From the NCBI GenBank assembly GCA_965199845.1, contig CBDATZ010000005.1:248001-312000 (forward strand): a DNA stretch of 64,000 nucleotides. Reading direction: 5' to 3'. Source of the DNA: Ilyomonas sp965199845 (GTDB lineage: Bacteria; Bacteroidota; Bacteroidia; Chitinophagales; Chitinophagaceae). Of this stretch, positions 18,072 to 27,472 are shown in pieces. Each line of letters opens with the position of its first letter. Positions within the stretch are counted from its first letter, which is position 1. Under the pieces are notes generated by a model, which worked only from the letters and a program-made list of their open reading frames with translations, was not told the origin of the DNA and did no database searches. A program made the position numbers and the translations under genes.

Positions 18072-18536
18072 TTATTGTTTTTGAAACGTAACTGTCAGGT
18101 CTTTTGTATTCAATGTTATTTTATAGTTACCGGCATCAGCATCAGTTAAAACCCAATGATAATCCGGGTTTCCGCTCAAGGCAAGCAACCCTTTGTTGTT
18201 TGTGATAGATTGACCTGATGCTGATGACATGAATGTATCAGATGACCAGCTTAATGCCGTTGGAAATTTGATTTCTCCGGCATATAATGGACCTGTCCAG
18301 GTAAATTCATCTGCATTGCCTGCTGTTGCAGTCATCGGGATTGCGTTGCCAATATCCCAGCCAACAGACGTAGCATTACCTACCATATAAACTTGGTCGT
18401 AAGTTAAAGAAAGAGGCGGGCCGGCTTTGATTTCTTTTTTGCAGGAAACTGAAAAAAGTGAAAAGGCTAAGACAAATAATAAAAGATATTTTATAGAAAT
18501 TTGGGAGAAGAACCTAACCTTATTTTGATTCTTCAT
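18072..18536 (-). CDS. SusE/SusF-like outer membrane lipoprotein
   Basis: A small lipoprotein of 154 residues from the start at 18536 (MKNQNKVRFF; M at 18551 is an alternative, and the longest frame reaches 18629 without signal-peptide character). The signal ends LFSVSC. The mature part is one SusE/SusF-type carbohydrate-binding module: VYMVGNATSVGWDIGNAIPM, FTWTGPLYAGEIKFP, then YHWVLTDADAGNYKITLN. Such proteins sit on the cell surface and bind glycan beside the SusCD complex. Only one module is present, whereas classical SusE/F have two or three. It is the third gene of the operon, 105 bases after susD, and is followed by the terminator. Confidence 0.82.
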   Translation of the reverse strand: MKNQNKVRFFSQISIKYLLLFVLAFSLFSVSCKKEIKAGPPLSLTYDQVYMVGNATSVGWDIGNAIPMTATAGNADEFTWTGPLYAGEIKFPTALSWSSDTFMSSASGQSITNNKGLLALSGNPDYHWVLTDADAGNYKITLNTKDLTVTFQKQ

Positions 18537-18641
18537 GTTTCTGTATTTCATTGTTTTTGTGTTTTTGACTTTTAAAAAATCATCTGCAATCACTAATAAG
18601 AAACGAGAATACGTTATGTTCCGTTTCACTTGCCCATATTT

Positions 18642-20369
18642 TTAATAGCCAGGATTTTGTACCAGTTGTGGTGAACTATTCAGGATGTTTTGACCAATCG
18701 GGAATATTTGTGTATGATTATCTGCATCCGGCTGTTTATCCCACCAGGTACCGGAATTGAAAACGCCCCAGCGTATCAAATCAGTACGTCGTCTGCCTTC
18801 TGCTAAAAATTCGCGTCCCCATTCATCAATCATTTCCTGATCTGTTAGCTGGCTGCCATCGGTGCTATATAAACTGGCTGAACCGGCAGGATAATCTCTC
18901 ACTCTTACTGCATTTAAAAGAACCGCAGCGCCTGCTTTGTCGCCGGTTCTGTACTTACATTCTGCCAATGAATAATACACTTCTGCCAGCCTGATTTCAG
19001 CATAAGCAGATGATATCTTGTTATCATCAGTACTTGGATAATATGGATATTTTGCCATGAACAGTCCTGAATTATGATCGGCGTGGTTCATGTCTGATTC
19101 CTTATCTGCTATTTTGGTACCCGGCTTGGCATCTAAAAAGAATCCCACCTGGTCTCTGAAATATAATGGGTAAGAACCTTTGTTTCCTCGCACCGAGTCT
19201 TGTTTACCGGAAGAATTGGTATAAGGCAGATAGCCAAATAGAAACATACCTTCTCTTGTACTTTTACCCAAATTTTTATATAACTTCAAACGGTAATCGT
19301 CGGGATATTTTTGGAATTTAAGAAAAGGTTTTCCCATGTTAAATGCATATTCAACACTGTCAACATCTCTGCCGGGTTGTATACCAAATTTCGGGTTGGC
19401 ATCACCAAAATCGGTAAAGCCAAAATAACGTGGAATCTGGTAAGATAAAAGACCAAACTGCATGTCGGTAGTGTATTGCCAGTGTGTAAGACCAAAGCTG
19501 CCCGGAAAACCATAAACCGTTTCTTTTGATTGAGAATTGTTATAATCAAAAGGCGCATCCCAACGGCTTTCCAAAGCATAATTTCCATATTTACCATTAA
19601 TAATATCCTGGCAAACAGCAGCGCAGTCAGAGTAATGATCAGCACCAATATATACCTGCGCATTCAAATACAAACGAGCCAGCAAAGCAGCCGCGCCACC
19701 TTTTGTCCATCTGCCGATGGCATTGTTACCCAAATCATCAATGGTATACAATTTCGGAATAGCATCATTCAGTTCCTGCTCTATAAATGCAAATGTTTCC
19801 TGTGGTGTAGATTGAGACTGACCCAGCACTTCGCCTTTTACCTTGGTAATGATCTCAACATTTCTATACAAATCAAGAAGACGAATGTAAAGCCAGGCGC
19901 GAAGTGTATGCAGTTCTGCTGTCATATCATCCAGTTCTGCCTGCGTCATTTCAAATTTACCAGGATCAGTGATTCCTTCTAAATCTTCAATAGAGTTAGT
20001 AGCTAAATCTACACCCTGGTATAAGGCACTCCAGGCATCGTTGGTATAACCATCGTTTGGTGTCCAGGTATGATAATGTAGTCTTTGATACTGACCGCCA
20101 TCAAACCAGTCGCCCTGCCGGTTTGCTGTCATTAATTGATCTCCCGGGTCTTCCTGAATCGTGAACAAATTATTGCCCTGAATGCTCCAATAGCAATGCT
20201 CAAAAGCCCGTAAAAAATCCCGGGTTACATCAGCTTTTGTTTGCAGGAAGTTATCTGCAGATATTGTATCGTACACTTGTTCGTTTAGTTTGGTACAACC
20301 AAAAGACAGCAGTGACACAATACAAACAGCGCTTATAATTCTTTTATTTAGAAACTTATTCTTAATCAT
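18642..20369 (-). CDS. SusD/RagB family nutrient-binding outer membrane lipoprotein
   Basis: A 575-residue surface lipoprotein that forms the lid of the SusC transporter and binds the imported glycan or peptide. The signal ends LLSFGC (Cys25). The typical opening is LNEQVYDTISADNF, followed by TPR-like helices (MTAELHTLRAWLYIRLLDLYRNV is the classical LRAxxYxxLL region) and the C-terminal motif WGREFLAEGRRRTDLIRWGVF. 15 bases separate it from the SusC gene upstream, so the two are co-transcribed. Substrate is not predictable: the operon encodes no glycoside hydrolase. Confidence 0.93.
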   Translation of the reverse strand: MIKNKFLNKRIISAVCIVSLLSFGCTKLNEQVYDTISADNFLQTKADVTRDFLRAFEHCYWSIQGNNLFTIQEDPGDQLMTANRQGDWFDGGQYQRLHYHTWTPNDGYTNDAWSALYQGVDLATNSIEDLEGITDPGKFEMTQAELDDMTAELHTLRAWLYIRLLDLYRNVEIITKVKGEVLGQSQSTPQETFAFIEQELNDAIPKLYTIDDLGNNAIGRWTKGGAAALLARLYLNAQVYIGADHYSDCAAVCQDIINGKYGNYALESRWDAPFDYNNSQSKETVYGFPGSFGLTHWQYTTDMQFGLLSYQIPRYFGFTDFGDANPKFGIQPGRDVDSVEYAFNMGKPFLKFQKYPDDYRLKLYKNLGKSTREGMFLFGYLPYTNSSGKQDSVRGNKGSYPLYFRDQVGFFLDAKPGTKIADKESDMNHADHNSGLFMAKYPYYPSTDDNKISSAYAEIRLAEVYYSLAECKYRTGDKAGAAVLLNAVRVRDYPAGSASLYSTDGSQLTDQEMIDEWGREFLAEGRRRTDLIRWGVFNSGTWWDKQPDADNHTQIFPIGQNILNSSPQLVQNPGY

Positions 20370-20384
20370 TTTTATAAATTTATC

Positions 20385-23375
20385 TTAGAAATTAACCTGG
20401 AGACCAAAAAGTAATTGTATTGTAGATGGATAATAGTTAAGGGTTCCGTTATGATCGCTGTTTTGATTTATGCCTGGATACAATCCATTTGTCTGTATTA
20501 AATCAGGATCGCCACCTGTAAATTTCGTAAACGTGTACAAATTTCTGCTTGATGCATAAATGCGAACAGAGCGGACATACTTCGATTTGAAAGGTTGTGT
20601 ATAACCTAACAATACATTATCAAGTTTCACGAAATCTCCTGGTTCTAAGAAATAATCTGACAGGGAAGAATAAGTAGCCGGATTGGTAAGTTTTGAGTAT
20701 TTAGAACCATCATAAGCCGAAGTAAGCAAATTAACATCGGATTGTGCAGCAGGCGTACCCAAATAAAAAGCATACGTATTAAACAACTTATATCCAAAAG
20801 CGCCACGAAGAAAGATATTCAAATCCCAGTTTTTATACCTGAAATTATGACCCATACTGGCTGTAAATTTGGGAAGGCCATTACCTGTGAACTGCCTGTC
20901 ATCGTTCGTAGCTGCATTGGCAGGAATAACTTTTCCATCTTTGTTATACACAAGCAAACGACCAAACATATCATAACCGGCAGATCTAAGAGTATAAAAA
21001 CTTCCTACTCTCATATCTTCCTGAAGTCGTTGAATTGTACCTGGCGATCCGGGTGCAGGCATTCCTACAACATCCTGGTATTTTCCACCCTGATAAATTT
21101 TGTTTGAAAAAGAGATAAAGTCATTTTTATTGGTAGCACCTGCAAATGTAATGTCATAAGTAAAGTTTCTACTTCTAACAGCTCCGGCATTTAATTGAAT
21201 TTCCAGACCGGAATTCTTCATTGTACCAACATTCAAATAGGTAGTTCCCTGTATATTAGGTGGGTTTGGTACCGGATAATCACCCAATAAGTCTTTATTA
21301 GTACGTATGTAATAATTCAAACTTCCGGTAATCCTGCTTTTTATTATTTCGAAATCAAGTCCTATATTAAGATTCTCCGCCTGCTCCCAGCGCAGATCAT
21401 AGCTGGCATTTTGACTGGGGCCCCAAACCTGGTAAGTAACACCGTTAAAAGGAAAATATCCGTAACCTGCGTACAGGTTTAGTGAACGATAATTAGCAAA
21501 ATCCTGGTTACCGGTTATACCATAATCAGCTCTTAACTTCAATCCGCTTAACCATGAAATATTTTTTACAAAATTTTCCTGATCTATACGCCAGGCAACA
21601 GATGCGGCTGGAAAATATCCCCATTTATTATCAATTCCAAACCGCGTAGAACCTTCGCGGCGAACGCTGGCAGATACATAATATTTCTGATTGAAATCGT
21701 AATTTAACCTGCCAAAAAAGGCTATTAGCTTAGAGTCGTTTTTATAAGAACCTACGTTGTTTATACCTTGTTCTACATTCCAAAGCCCGCTTCCTAAATT
21801 GTTATACGTAAGCACATCGGAAGGAAAGTTTTCATTGGCTGCATTAAAGCCGGATGAGGTAAACAGTTGATAAGAATAACCACCTAATAATTTAACTGTA
21901 TGTTTCTGAACCTTGAAATCATAATTGCCTACCCATTCAAAACTCTTTTGATCGTTTTCATCTAAGCTTTGTGATGCCGTACTTCTTCCGGTACCAAACA
22001 CAACAGTTGTATTGGTTGATGGTCTGAAATCGAAGTTTCTGAAAGAGCTGCTTACTTCGCCGATGGTAGCAATTGTGTTTAAATTTTTAAGTATATTCAA
22101 CTTAAAAGAACCATTGATATCCAGGTATTTTATTTGTTGTTGGTCGAGCACTGTTTTTGCATTTTCAATCGGGTTGTTGGCAAAGAAACCTGTTGTAATA
22201 TATGCATATCTTCCTGCGCTATCATAAGGTGATAGTGTTGGATTTAAATTCAGCGCATAATTAAAACCGCTATAATCTGCCAGATTTGTTTTTGCATAAC
22301 GTGGCGCAACACTTACTGTAACCGTATACAAATTATTGGCTGATGTATGGTTGAGATTTACACGGGCACCATATTCTTCTTTAGAAGCCCGCAAATCAAT
22401 ACCTTCTGCTTTTCTGTAATCAACCGTAGCTAAATAATTGGTGCGGGCGCCGCCACCTGAAAACTGTAAAGTATGTTTTTGCGCAAAAGCAGGGTTTCGG
22501 CTTACAGCCTTCATCCAATCGGTATTTCCACCATAATTTATGCCCTGGCTGGTTGGCGTTGCGTTTACTCGATTCTTAATAAAATCATCTGTTGATAAAA
22601 CTTTCAGCTTGTTTGTGGCATAATCAAATGAAGCATAGCCATCGTATAAAGCGCGCGGTTCTGATGTGCCTTTTTTAGTGGTAATCACAATTACGCCATT
22701 ACTACCGCGTGTGCCATAAATGGCAGAAGCAGCACCACCTTTTAGCACATCAATAGACTCAATATCGTTTTGGTTGATGTTATCAATATTGCCACCCGGT
22801 ACGCCGTTAATAACATACAATGGACCCAAGCCGGCATTACGTGAAGAAACGCCACGCAATTGTATAGTTGGCGTTGAGTTAGGATCACCAGCGGCTGTAT
22901 TGGTTACTGTTAAACCAGCCACTTTACCTTGTATAGACATCAACGGACTGTTGCTTGCCACTTTTGTAAGATCGGAAGCAGATAAGTGCGTAATGGCACT
23001 AGAGACTTCTTTTTTATTCAGTGTACCATAACCTACGCTGATGACTGTAACATTATCTAAGCTGGATGTGCCCGGAGAAAGACTGGCATTGATTTGTGTG
23101 TTTGATCCAACAGCTATTGATTGGTCGGCATAACCAATGTAAGAAAACAGCAGTGTATCGTTTGAAGAAGCAGTAATAGAAAACGTTCCGTCTCTTTTGG
23201 TTTGTGTAGCCCTGGAACCTGATTTTATAGAAACCGATACGCCTTCAAGCGGAACATTACTGTCGTTGGTTACTTTACCATTAATTGATTTTTGAGTGTC
23301 TTGCGCATAACTGTGCAATGAATAAAAACAGAATAGGCAAAGTAATAACCTGTAAAAAAGTCTATTTGTAATCAT
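20385..23375 (-). CDS. SusC/RagA family TonB-dependent outer membrane receptor
   Basis: A 996-residue TonB-dependent importer. After a signal peptide (cleavage near SYAQ) comes a carboxypeptidase-regulatory-like domain (INGKVTNDSNVPLEGVSVSI, about 29-110). The plug follows with the SusC signature (YVINGVPGGNIDNINQNDIESIDVLKGGAASAIYG), and then a 22-stranded barrel ending in an aromatic residue (LLFGLQVNF). No STN domain or anti-sigma partner is visible, so sigma/anti-sigma control is unlikely here. It is the first gene of the susCDE operon, with a long non-coding leader region upstream. Confidence 0.93.
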   Translation of the reverse strand: MITNRLFYRLLLCLFCFYSLHSYAQDTQKSINGKVTNDSNVPLEGVSVSIKSGSRATQTKRDGTFSITASSNDTLLFSYIGYADQSIAVGSNTQINASLSPGTSSLDNVTVISVGYGTLNKKEVSSAITHLSASDLTKVASNSPLMSIQGKVAGLTVTNTAAGDPNSTPTIQLRGVSSRNAGLGPLYVINGVPGGNIDNINQNDIESIDVLKGGAASAIYGTRGSNGVIVITTKKGTSEPRALYDGYASFDYATNKLKVLSTDDFIKNRVNATPTSQGINYGGNTDWMKAVSRNPAFAQKHTLQFSGGGARTNYLATVDYRKAEGIDLRASKEEYGARVNLNHTSANNLYTVTVSVAPRYAKTNLADYSGFNYALNLNPTLSPYDSAGRYAYITTGFFANNPIENAKTVLDQQQIKYLDINGSFKLNILKNLNTIATIGEVSSSFRNFDFRPSTNTTVVFGTGRSTASQSLDENDQKSFEWVGNYDFKVQKHTVKLLGGYSYQLFTSSGFNAANENFPSDVLTYNNLGSGLWNVEQGINNVGSYKNDSKLIAFFGRLNYDFNQKYYVSASVRREGSTRFGIDNKWGYFPAASVAWRIDQENFVKNISWLSGLKLRADYGITGNQDFANYRSLNLYAGYGYFPFNGVTYQVWGPSQNASYDLRWEQAENLNIGLDFEIIKSRITGSLNYYIRTNKDLLGDYPVPNPPNIQGTTYLNVGTMKNSGLEIQLNAGAVRSRNFTYDITFAGATNKNDFISFSNKIYQGGKYQDVVGMPAPGSPGTIQRLQEDMRVGSFYTLRSAGYDMFGRLLVYNKDGKVIPANAATNDDRQFTGNGLPKFTASMGHNFRYKNWDLNIFLRGAFGYKLFNTYAFYLGTPAAQSDVNLLTSAYDGSKYSKLTNPATYSSLSDYFLEPGDFVKLDNVLLGYTQPFKSKYVRSVRIYASSRNLYTFTKFTGGDPDLIQTNGLYPGINQNSDHNGTLNYYPSTIQLLFGLQVNF

Positions 23376-24223
23376 ATTAATTTTTAAAGAAAATTAAAAG
23401 CAGAAAAACGATTATTTAAAACCGGGATTTATGTTATAACACATAAACGTTTAAAGGTGGCGGCTTACCATTAAAAGAACAAATGGTTTCAAGAAAATGC
23501 GTTTGAAAATTCATAAAGCAATTATTTTGTAAATCAGATATTGTTATTTCTTTATGCAAGCTTTAATCAAGCAAGAACGGTTTTATTATACAAGCAGAAA
23601 CGCAAGCAATTGATTATCTCATGGTAACATTAAAACAAAAGTAAATCATAACAATAAACCGCTTTACAATTTCCTTGTTATTTAAATTTTCAAACCATAT
23701 TATTTATTCGTTAGATGCATTAGTCAAAATAAAGTCAAGCCTGTTCCTCATTACTTAGAAATGAGAAATCTGTAGTTTCAAATTAATGGATTCATAGCTA
23801 ATCAATCTTGTTTCTGATATAAACTTAATTATTCCTGATGAGTATAATTGGGTTTTCGGTAATTGATGTAGCTATATCGGTTACTTTATAGAACTGCACT
23901 ACGATGTTCTTCTTTTATGATTTCCGTTGCCTTGTATTGTTATATAAGAACCAAACTCATTTTGACATATTTGCGGTTTATAAAAAATTTGTTCGCTGAT
24001 TTCTATTTTTGAAAATATCGGGATACTTCCGAATGAAATAAACCGGTATATAACTCCAGGCATAACAATAACTGTTCACATGAAAAATGATACGGAGATA
24101 AGTATTCATCTTTCGGATCATACATTTCCAAAAAATGTGTCAGCAGAAGTATTGAAGTTATTTAAAAAGAAGAATACTTATGAATAATAACGATAAGCTG
24201 ATAAAGTAATATAAAAATAAAAA
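23376..24223. other. Long non-coding region upstream of susC, about 850 bp
   Basis: AT-rich and without any convincing gene. The susC-proximal part should hold the operon promoter. The only readable frame is a 35-codon ORF at 24080-24187. I see no tRNA, rRNA or repeat array. It may represent a lost gene between the sus operon and the tRNA-linked island. Confidence 0.4.
24080..24187 (+). CDS. Possible 35-residue ORF or gene fragment
   Basis: ATG-initiated frame reading MKNDTEISIHLSDHTFPKNV and ending LFKKKNTYE. It has no match I recognise and no clear signal. It could be the remnant of a larger gene decayed next to the island boundary. Low confidence. Confidence 0.2.
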   Translation: MKNDTEISIHLSDHTFPKNVSAEVLKLFKKKNTYE

Positions 24224-24246
24224 AAGAGGTTCTTATACAACCTCTT
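24224..24246. terminator. Hairpin terminator left of the island
   Basis: Inverted repeat AAGAGGTT / AACCTCTT with a 7-base loop, preceded by an A run, so it would terminate leftward transcription. It sits 10 bases left of the tRNA-Arg 3' fragment and is probably the original terminator of the tRNA gene before integration (inference). Confidence 0.65.
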
Positions 24247-24256
24247 CTAACTAATA

Positions 24257-24274
24257 AAAGTGGTCTTGTCAGGA
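24257..24274. other. att site, distal copy (3' fragment of tRNA-Arg)
   Basis: The 18 bases AAAGTGGTCTTGTCAGGA are identical to 32356-32373, where they form the 3' end of the intact tRNA-Arg gene (14 bases of tRNA plus four downstream). A partial tRNA 3' end next to an integrase N-terminus is the classical mark of tyrosine-recombinase integration. Confidence 0.8.
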
Positions 24275-24292
24275 CTGTAACTTTTTTTACAC

Positions 24293-24386
24293 CACTTTAC
24301 ACTTTTTGTCAATTACAATACAAAATCCACTGTTTATAAGCCTTTCACTTTACATTACTTTACAAACAATGTAAGTATTTGTAAAG
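24293..24386. repeat. CTTTACA repeats, candidate integrase arm sites
   Basis: CACTTTACA occurs at 24293-24301 and 24346-24354, ACTTTACA at 24357-24364, and the inverse TGTAAAG at 24380-24386. All four lie between the att core and the integrase start, where arm-type binding sites are expected. No binding is shown; the function is inferred from position. Confidence 0.4.
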
Positions 24387-24440
24387 AAAATCAGCCAACC
24401 AACCAGCCAACCAATTACCTTTAGACTTCAATCTATTATA

Positions 24441-24810
24441 ATGGGTGAAGTCGGTTTTTATCTCAAGAAAGCTGAAAAGGGAAAGAAAGCCTTGATCTAC
24501 CTGCAATTCCGTTACAGCGGCAACAAGCTTGTGTATTCCTTCGGGCAAAGTATCAGCGAAATATCCAGGGCAAAGCATTGATCCTAAAAACTGGAACGGA
24601 GCAAAACAGCGGGTGAGGAGCAATAACCAGACAACGGAAGACGGCAAGTATTCGCTCAACGATTTACTGGATAGTTTACAGAAGGTCTGCCAGAAAGCAT
24701 ACAATACTGAGATAAAGAACGGAGTTCCGGCGCCAGCCACACTAAAGCAATACCTGGTCAAATTCTTTGAAGGCAATCATTCACTCGATGAAGACAAACC
24801 AACATTAATA
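24441..24810 (+). pseudogene. Tyrosine-type integrase, N-terminal remnant
   Basis: The conceptual product matches the N-terminal arm-binding region of Bacteroidetes tyrosine recombinases: VGFYLKKAEKGKKALIYLQF then YSFGQSI in one frame, and after a frameshift near 24550-24570 SIDPKNWNGAKQRVRSNNQ, YSLNDLLDSLQKVCQKAYN and TLKQYLVKFFEGNHS. The frameshift coincides with an imperfect duplication: GGGCAAAG occurs at 24543 and again 25 bases later. The core-binding and catalytic domains (R..HxxR..Y) are missing because the gene stops at the left end of the IS21 element at 24811. It is non-functional as it stands, so the island cannot excise by itself. Confidence 0.8.
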
Positions 24811-24820
24811 TGGATATTTC

Positions 24821-24930
24821 GCTGATAATGACCAATAGATATTTCGGGAATAGGGTCAACGGTTCCGTGGTAAACTGACCAGTGGATTCCGGCGCAAATT
24901 GACCACTTCAATTACCGCGGATTCCGCGGC
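24821..24930. repeat. Iterated terminal repeats of the IS21 left end
   Basis: Copies of a 22-26-base motif with consensus near TTCCG(n)AAANTGACCA follow one another at about 24815, 24838, 24863, 24885 and 24919. Two more, inverted, lie in the right end at about 27423-27473. They are the likely binding sites of the IstA transposase. Confidence 0.6.
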
Positions 24931-25018
24931 AAACTGACCACCCTTTCAAAGTGATTGTGACCACTGTGTAAGCAACCTATTTTTAGTTGTCAGCTATAAG
25001 AAGCTGACACTACAAAGT

Positions 25019-26563
25019 ATGGCAAACACACCGATCAGCATGAGTAAAATCCGTCAGATCATTCGCCTCTATACACAAGGAACCAGCCGGCTTTCTATTG
25101 CAGCCTGGACGGGCGTATCGCGCAATACCGCCAAGAAGTACATACAAGCATTCCAGGACTCCCGTTTTACGTTCGAAGACATCAACCGGCTCACTGACAA
25201 AGAGCTCGACGACCTCTTTGGAAAGAGTGATGAAAAGCCTCCTGATCCCCGTTTGTTTGATCTTCATAATCTCTTTCCCCATGTGGAAAAGGAACTGAAG
25301 CGCAAGGGAACAACAAGACTTCTCTTATGGCAAGAATACATGAAGCAGCATCCCAAAGGCTTTCAGTACACACAATTTTGCTTTTACTATAACCAGTGGA
25401 AAGCGCAGGTGAACCCGGTCATGCATATAGAGCACAAAGCCGGTGACAAGATGTTTGTTGACTTTGCCGGCGAGAAGCTTTCAATCGTTGACAAGAACAC
25501 AGGGGAAGTAAAGGACGTTGAAGTCTTCATCGCCATTCTGGGTGCCAGCCAGCTGACTTATATCGAAGCTGTCATGACGCAAGGGAAAGAAGACCTGATT
25601 CCAGCCTGCGAGAACGCCCTGCACTTCTATGGTGGCGTGCCGCTGGCTATCGTTACCGATAATCTAAAGTCAGCCGTTACCAAGAGCAGCCGCTATGAGC
25701 CTACCGTCAACGAGTCGTTTGCTGATTTTGCAGACCACTATTGTATGGCAGTTCTTCCTACCAGAGCCTACCGTCCCCGGGATAAAGCGCTCGTAGAAGG
25801 AGCTGTCAGGATCATGTACACGCGCGTTTATACGCTCATCCGACAAAGCATTTATTACAGTTTGGAAGAGCTTAATACAGCCATCAAAGCAGCCCTTGAA
25901 GTGCATAACAACCAGCCTTTCAAGGGGCGCCATTACAGCCGCAGAGAACAGTTCGAAGAAGTAGAAAGGTCGGTGTTAGCTCCATTGCCTGTTCTTCGCT
26001 ATGAATTTAAAAAACAGATGCACGCTACGGTCATGAAGAACGGGCATGTTTGTTTGGGTGTGGACAAGCACTATTACAGTGTTCCTTACCGCTTCATTGG
26101 TAAGAAAATAAAGCTGCTCTACTCGCGCTCTTCCGTTGAAGTCTTCTACCATTATGAACGTATTGCTGTACACAAGCGAACGAAGTGCCCTTATGCTTAC
26201 ACGACAGACAAGGAACACCTGGCTTCCACTCACAAGTTCATGGCAGACTGGACGGCAGAGCACTTTATTGAATGGGCAGCTTCTATCCATGAAGATGTGA
26301 AGCTGTATATCGTAAAGATACTGGAGCGCAAGCAGCATCCTGAACAGGCTTATAAATCCTGCATGGGTGTGTTGAGCTTTAGCCGGAAAGCAGGCAGTGA
26401 AAGGCTGATCGCCGCCTGCAGGAGGGCGCTGGACTATGGTGTCTATAACTATAAAACGATCCAGACCATCCTTGAAAAAGGTATGGATTTACTGAACGAA
26501 GACACAGGGACTTCAAAAATGCCATCACACGACAACATCCGGGGAAAACAATACTACCGATAA
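25019..26563 (+). CDS. istA: IS21 family transposase IstA
   Basis: A 514-residue DDE transposase. The N-terminal helix-turn-helix covers about 8-45 (ISMSKIRQIIRLYTQGTSR... VSRNTAKKY). The catalytic core shows the first Asp in KMFVDFAGEKLS, the second in IVTDNLKSAV and the Glu in RDKALVEGAVRIM. The C-terminal Mu-transposase-like domain (about 340-420) includes HYYSVPYRFIGKK. ATG at 25019 is used; M8 (25040) is an equally plausible start. The gene is intact, so the element could still be mobile. It is followed by istB. Confidence 0.93.
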   Translation: MANTPISMSKIRQIIRLYTQGTSRLSIAAWTGVSRNTAKKYIQAFQDSRFTFEDINRLTDKELDDLFGKSDEKPPDPRLFDLHNLFPHVEKELKRKGTTRLLLWQEYMKQHPKGFQYTQFCFYYNQWKAQVNPVMHIEHKAGDKMFVDFAGEKLSIVDKNTGEVKDVEVFIAILGASQLTYIEAVMTQGKEDLIPACENALHFYGGVPLAIVTDNLKSAVTKSSRYEPTVNESFADFADHYCMAVLPTRAYRPRDKALVEGAVRIMYTRVYTLIRQSIYYSLEELNTAIKAALEVHNNQPFKGRHYSRREQFEEVERSVLAPLPVLRYEFKKQMHATVMKNGHVCLGVDKHYYSVPYRFIGKKIKLLYSRSSVEVFYHYERIAVHKRTKCPYAYTTDKEHLASTHKFMADWTAEHFIEWAASIHEDVKLYIVKILERKQHPEQAYKSCMGVLSFSRKAGSERLIAACRRALDYGVYNYKTIQTILEKGMDLLNEDTGTSKMPSHDNIRGKQYYR

Positions 26564-26590
26564 TTTTTTTTGACAATCAAACAATCAATT

Positions 26591-27340
26591 ATGAACGCAA
26601 ACACACTGGACAGAATCCGCAAATTAAAGCTCTTCGGCATGTTCCGGGCTTTTAAGACCAGCCTCGAGACTGATGGGCTCAACAAGTATACGATCGATGA
26701 GATGATCGCTTTTCTGGTAGAAGCCGAATGGGAAGACAGGCAGAACAGAAATACAGAGAGACGGCTCTCCAATGCTCACTTCCGCTACAAAGCTTCTGTG
26801 GAAGAGATGTACTACCAGGCTGACCGCTCTCTTGACCGCAACCAGATGGGAAGGCTGGCTGAATGCAACTTTATCAACAAGAAAGAAAATGTGCTCATTA
26901 CAGGCAGCACCGGCATAGGCAAAAGCTATATTGCGTCCGCCATTGGTCATCAGGCTTGCATCAGTGGCTACCGGGTGCTGTATGCAAGTACACCAAAGCT
27001 CTTCGCTAAGCTCAAGATGGCAAAGGCTGATGGTTCTTACATGAAAGAACTTACCCGTATCGAGCGGCAGCAGCTTCTCATCTTAGACGACTTTGGCATA
27101 CAGCCTTTTGACGCACAAAGCCGGGCAACGCTGATGGAAATCATTGAAGACAGACATGGCAAGGCATCGATGATTATTACCTCTCAGCTGCCGGTATCGA
27201 AATGGTATGAAGTGATCGGAGAACAAACCATCGCTGATGCCATTCTTGACAGGATCATCCATGATGCGCACCGGCTGGAACTGAAAGGAAAATCGCTGAG
27301 GAAAAAGAAACAAACAATGCAGGAGGTAGAAAAGGAATAA
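26591..27340 (+). CDS. istB: IS21 helper ATPase IstB
   Basis: A 249-residue AAA+ ATPase that loads and directs IstA. Walker A is GSTGIGKSYIASAIG, Walker B is LLILDDFG, and sensor residues follow in SMIITSQLPVSKWYE and ADAILDRIIHDA. ATG at 26591 (MNANTLDRIRKLKLFGM) is chosen over an upstream TTG at 26570. It lies 27 bases after istA and is intact. Confidence 0.93.
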   Translation: MNANTLDRIRKLKLFGMFRAFKTSLETDGLNKYTIDEMIAFLVEAEWEDRQNRNTERRLSNAHFRYKASVEEMYYQADRSLDRNQMGRLAECNFINKKENVLITGSTGIGKSYIASAIGHQACISGYRVLYASTPKLFAKLKMAKADGSYMKELTRIERQQLLILDDFGIQPFDAQSRATLMEIIEDRHGKASMIITSQLPVSKWYEVIGEQTIADAILDRIIHDAHRLELKGKSLRKKKQTMQEVEKE

Positions 27341-27472
27341 AGTTTAACAACAAAGAAGAAAGTAACTATTTTTGATAACCGCTTACACAGAGCATTACCC
27401 GATCACTTTTTGCCAGCATAACCACTGGTCATTTTGCCACGGAATACCCTGGTCAACTTCTACGGAATATAC

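Noticed and set aside
24393..24415. CCAA/CCAG tandem pattern before the integrase
   Set aside because: Only about five imperfect units in 23 bases; too short to call a functional repeat array.
24360..24776. 138-codon minus-strand ORF opposite the integrase remnant
   Set aside because: The opposite strand matches a known integrase N-terminus in two frames, so this is a shadow of the broken gene.
27434..27472. Start of the tape measure frame at a TTG inside the IS end
   Set aside because: These codons belong to the IS21 terminal repeat; the native gene is 5'-truncated at 27473.
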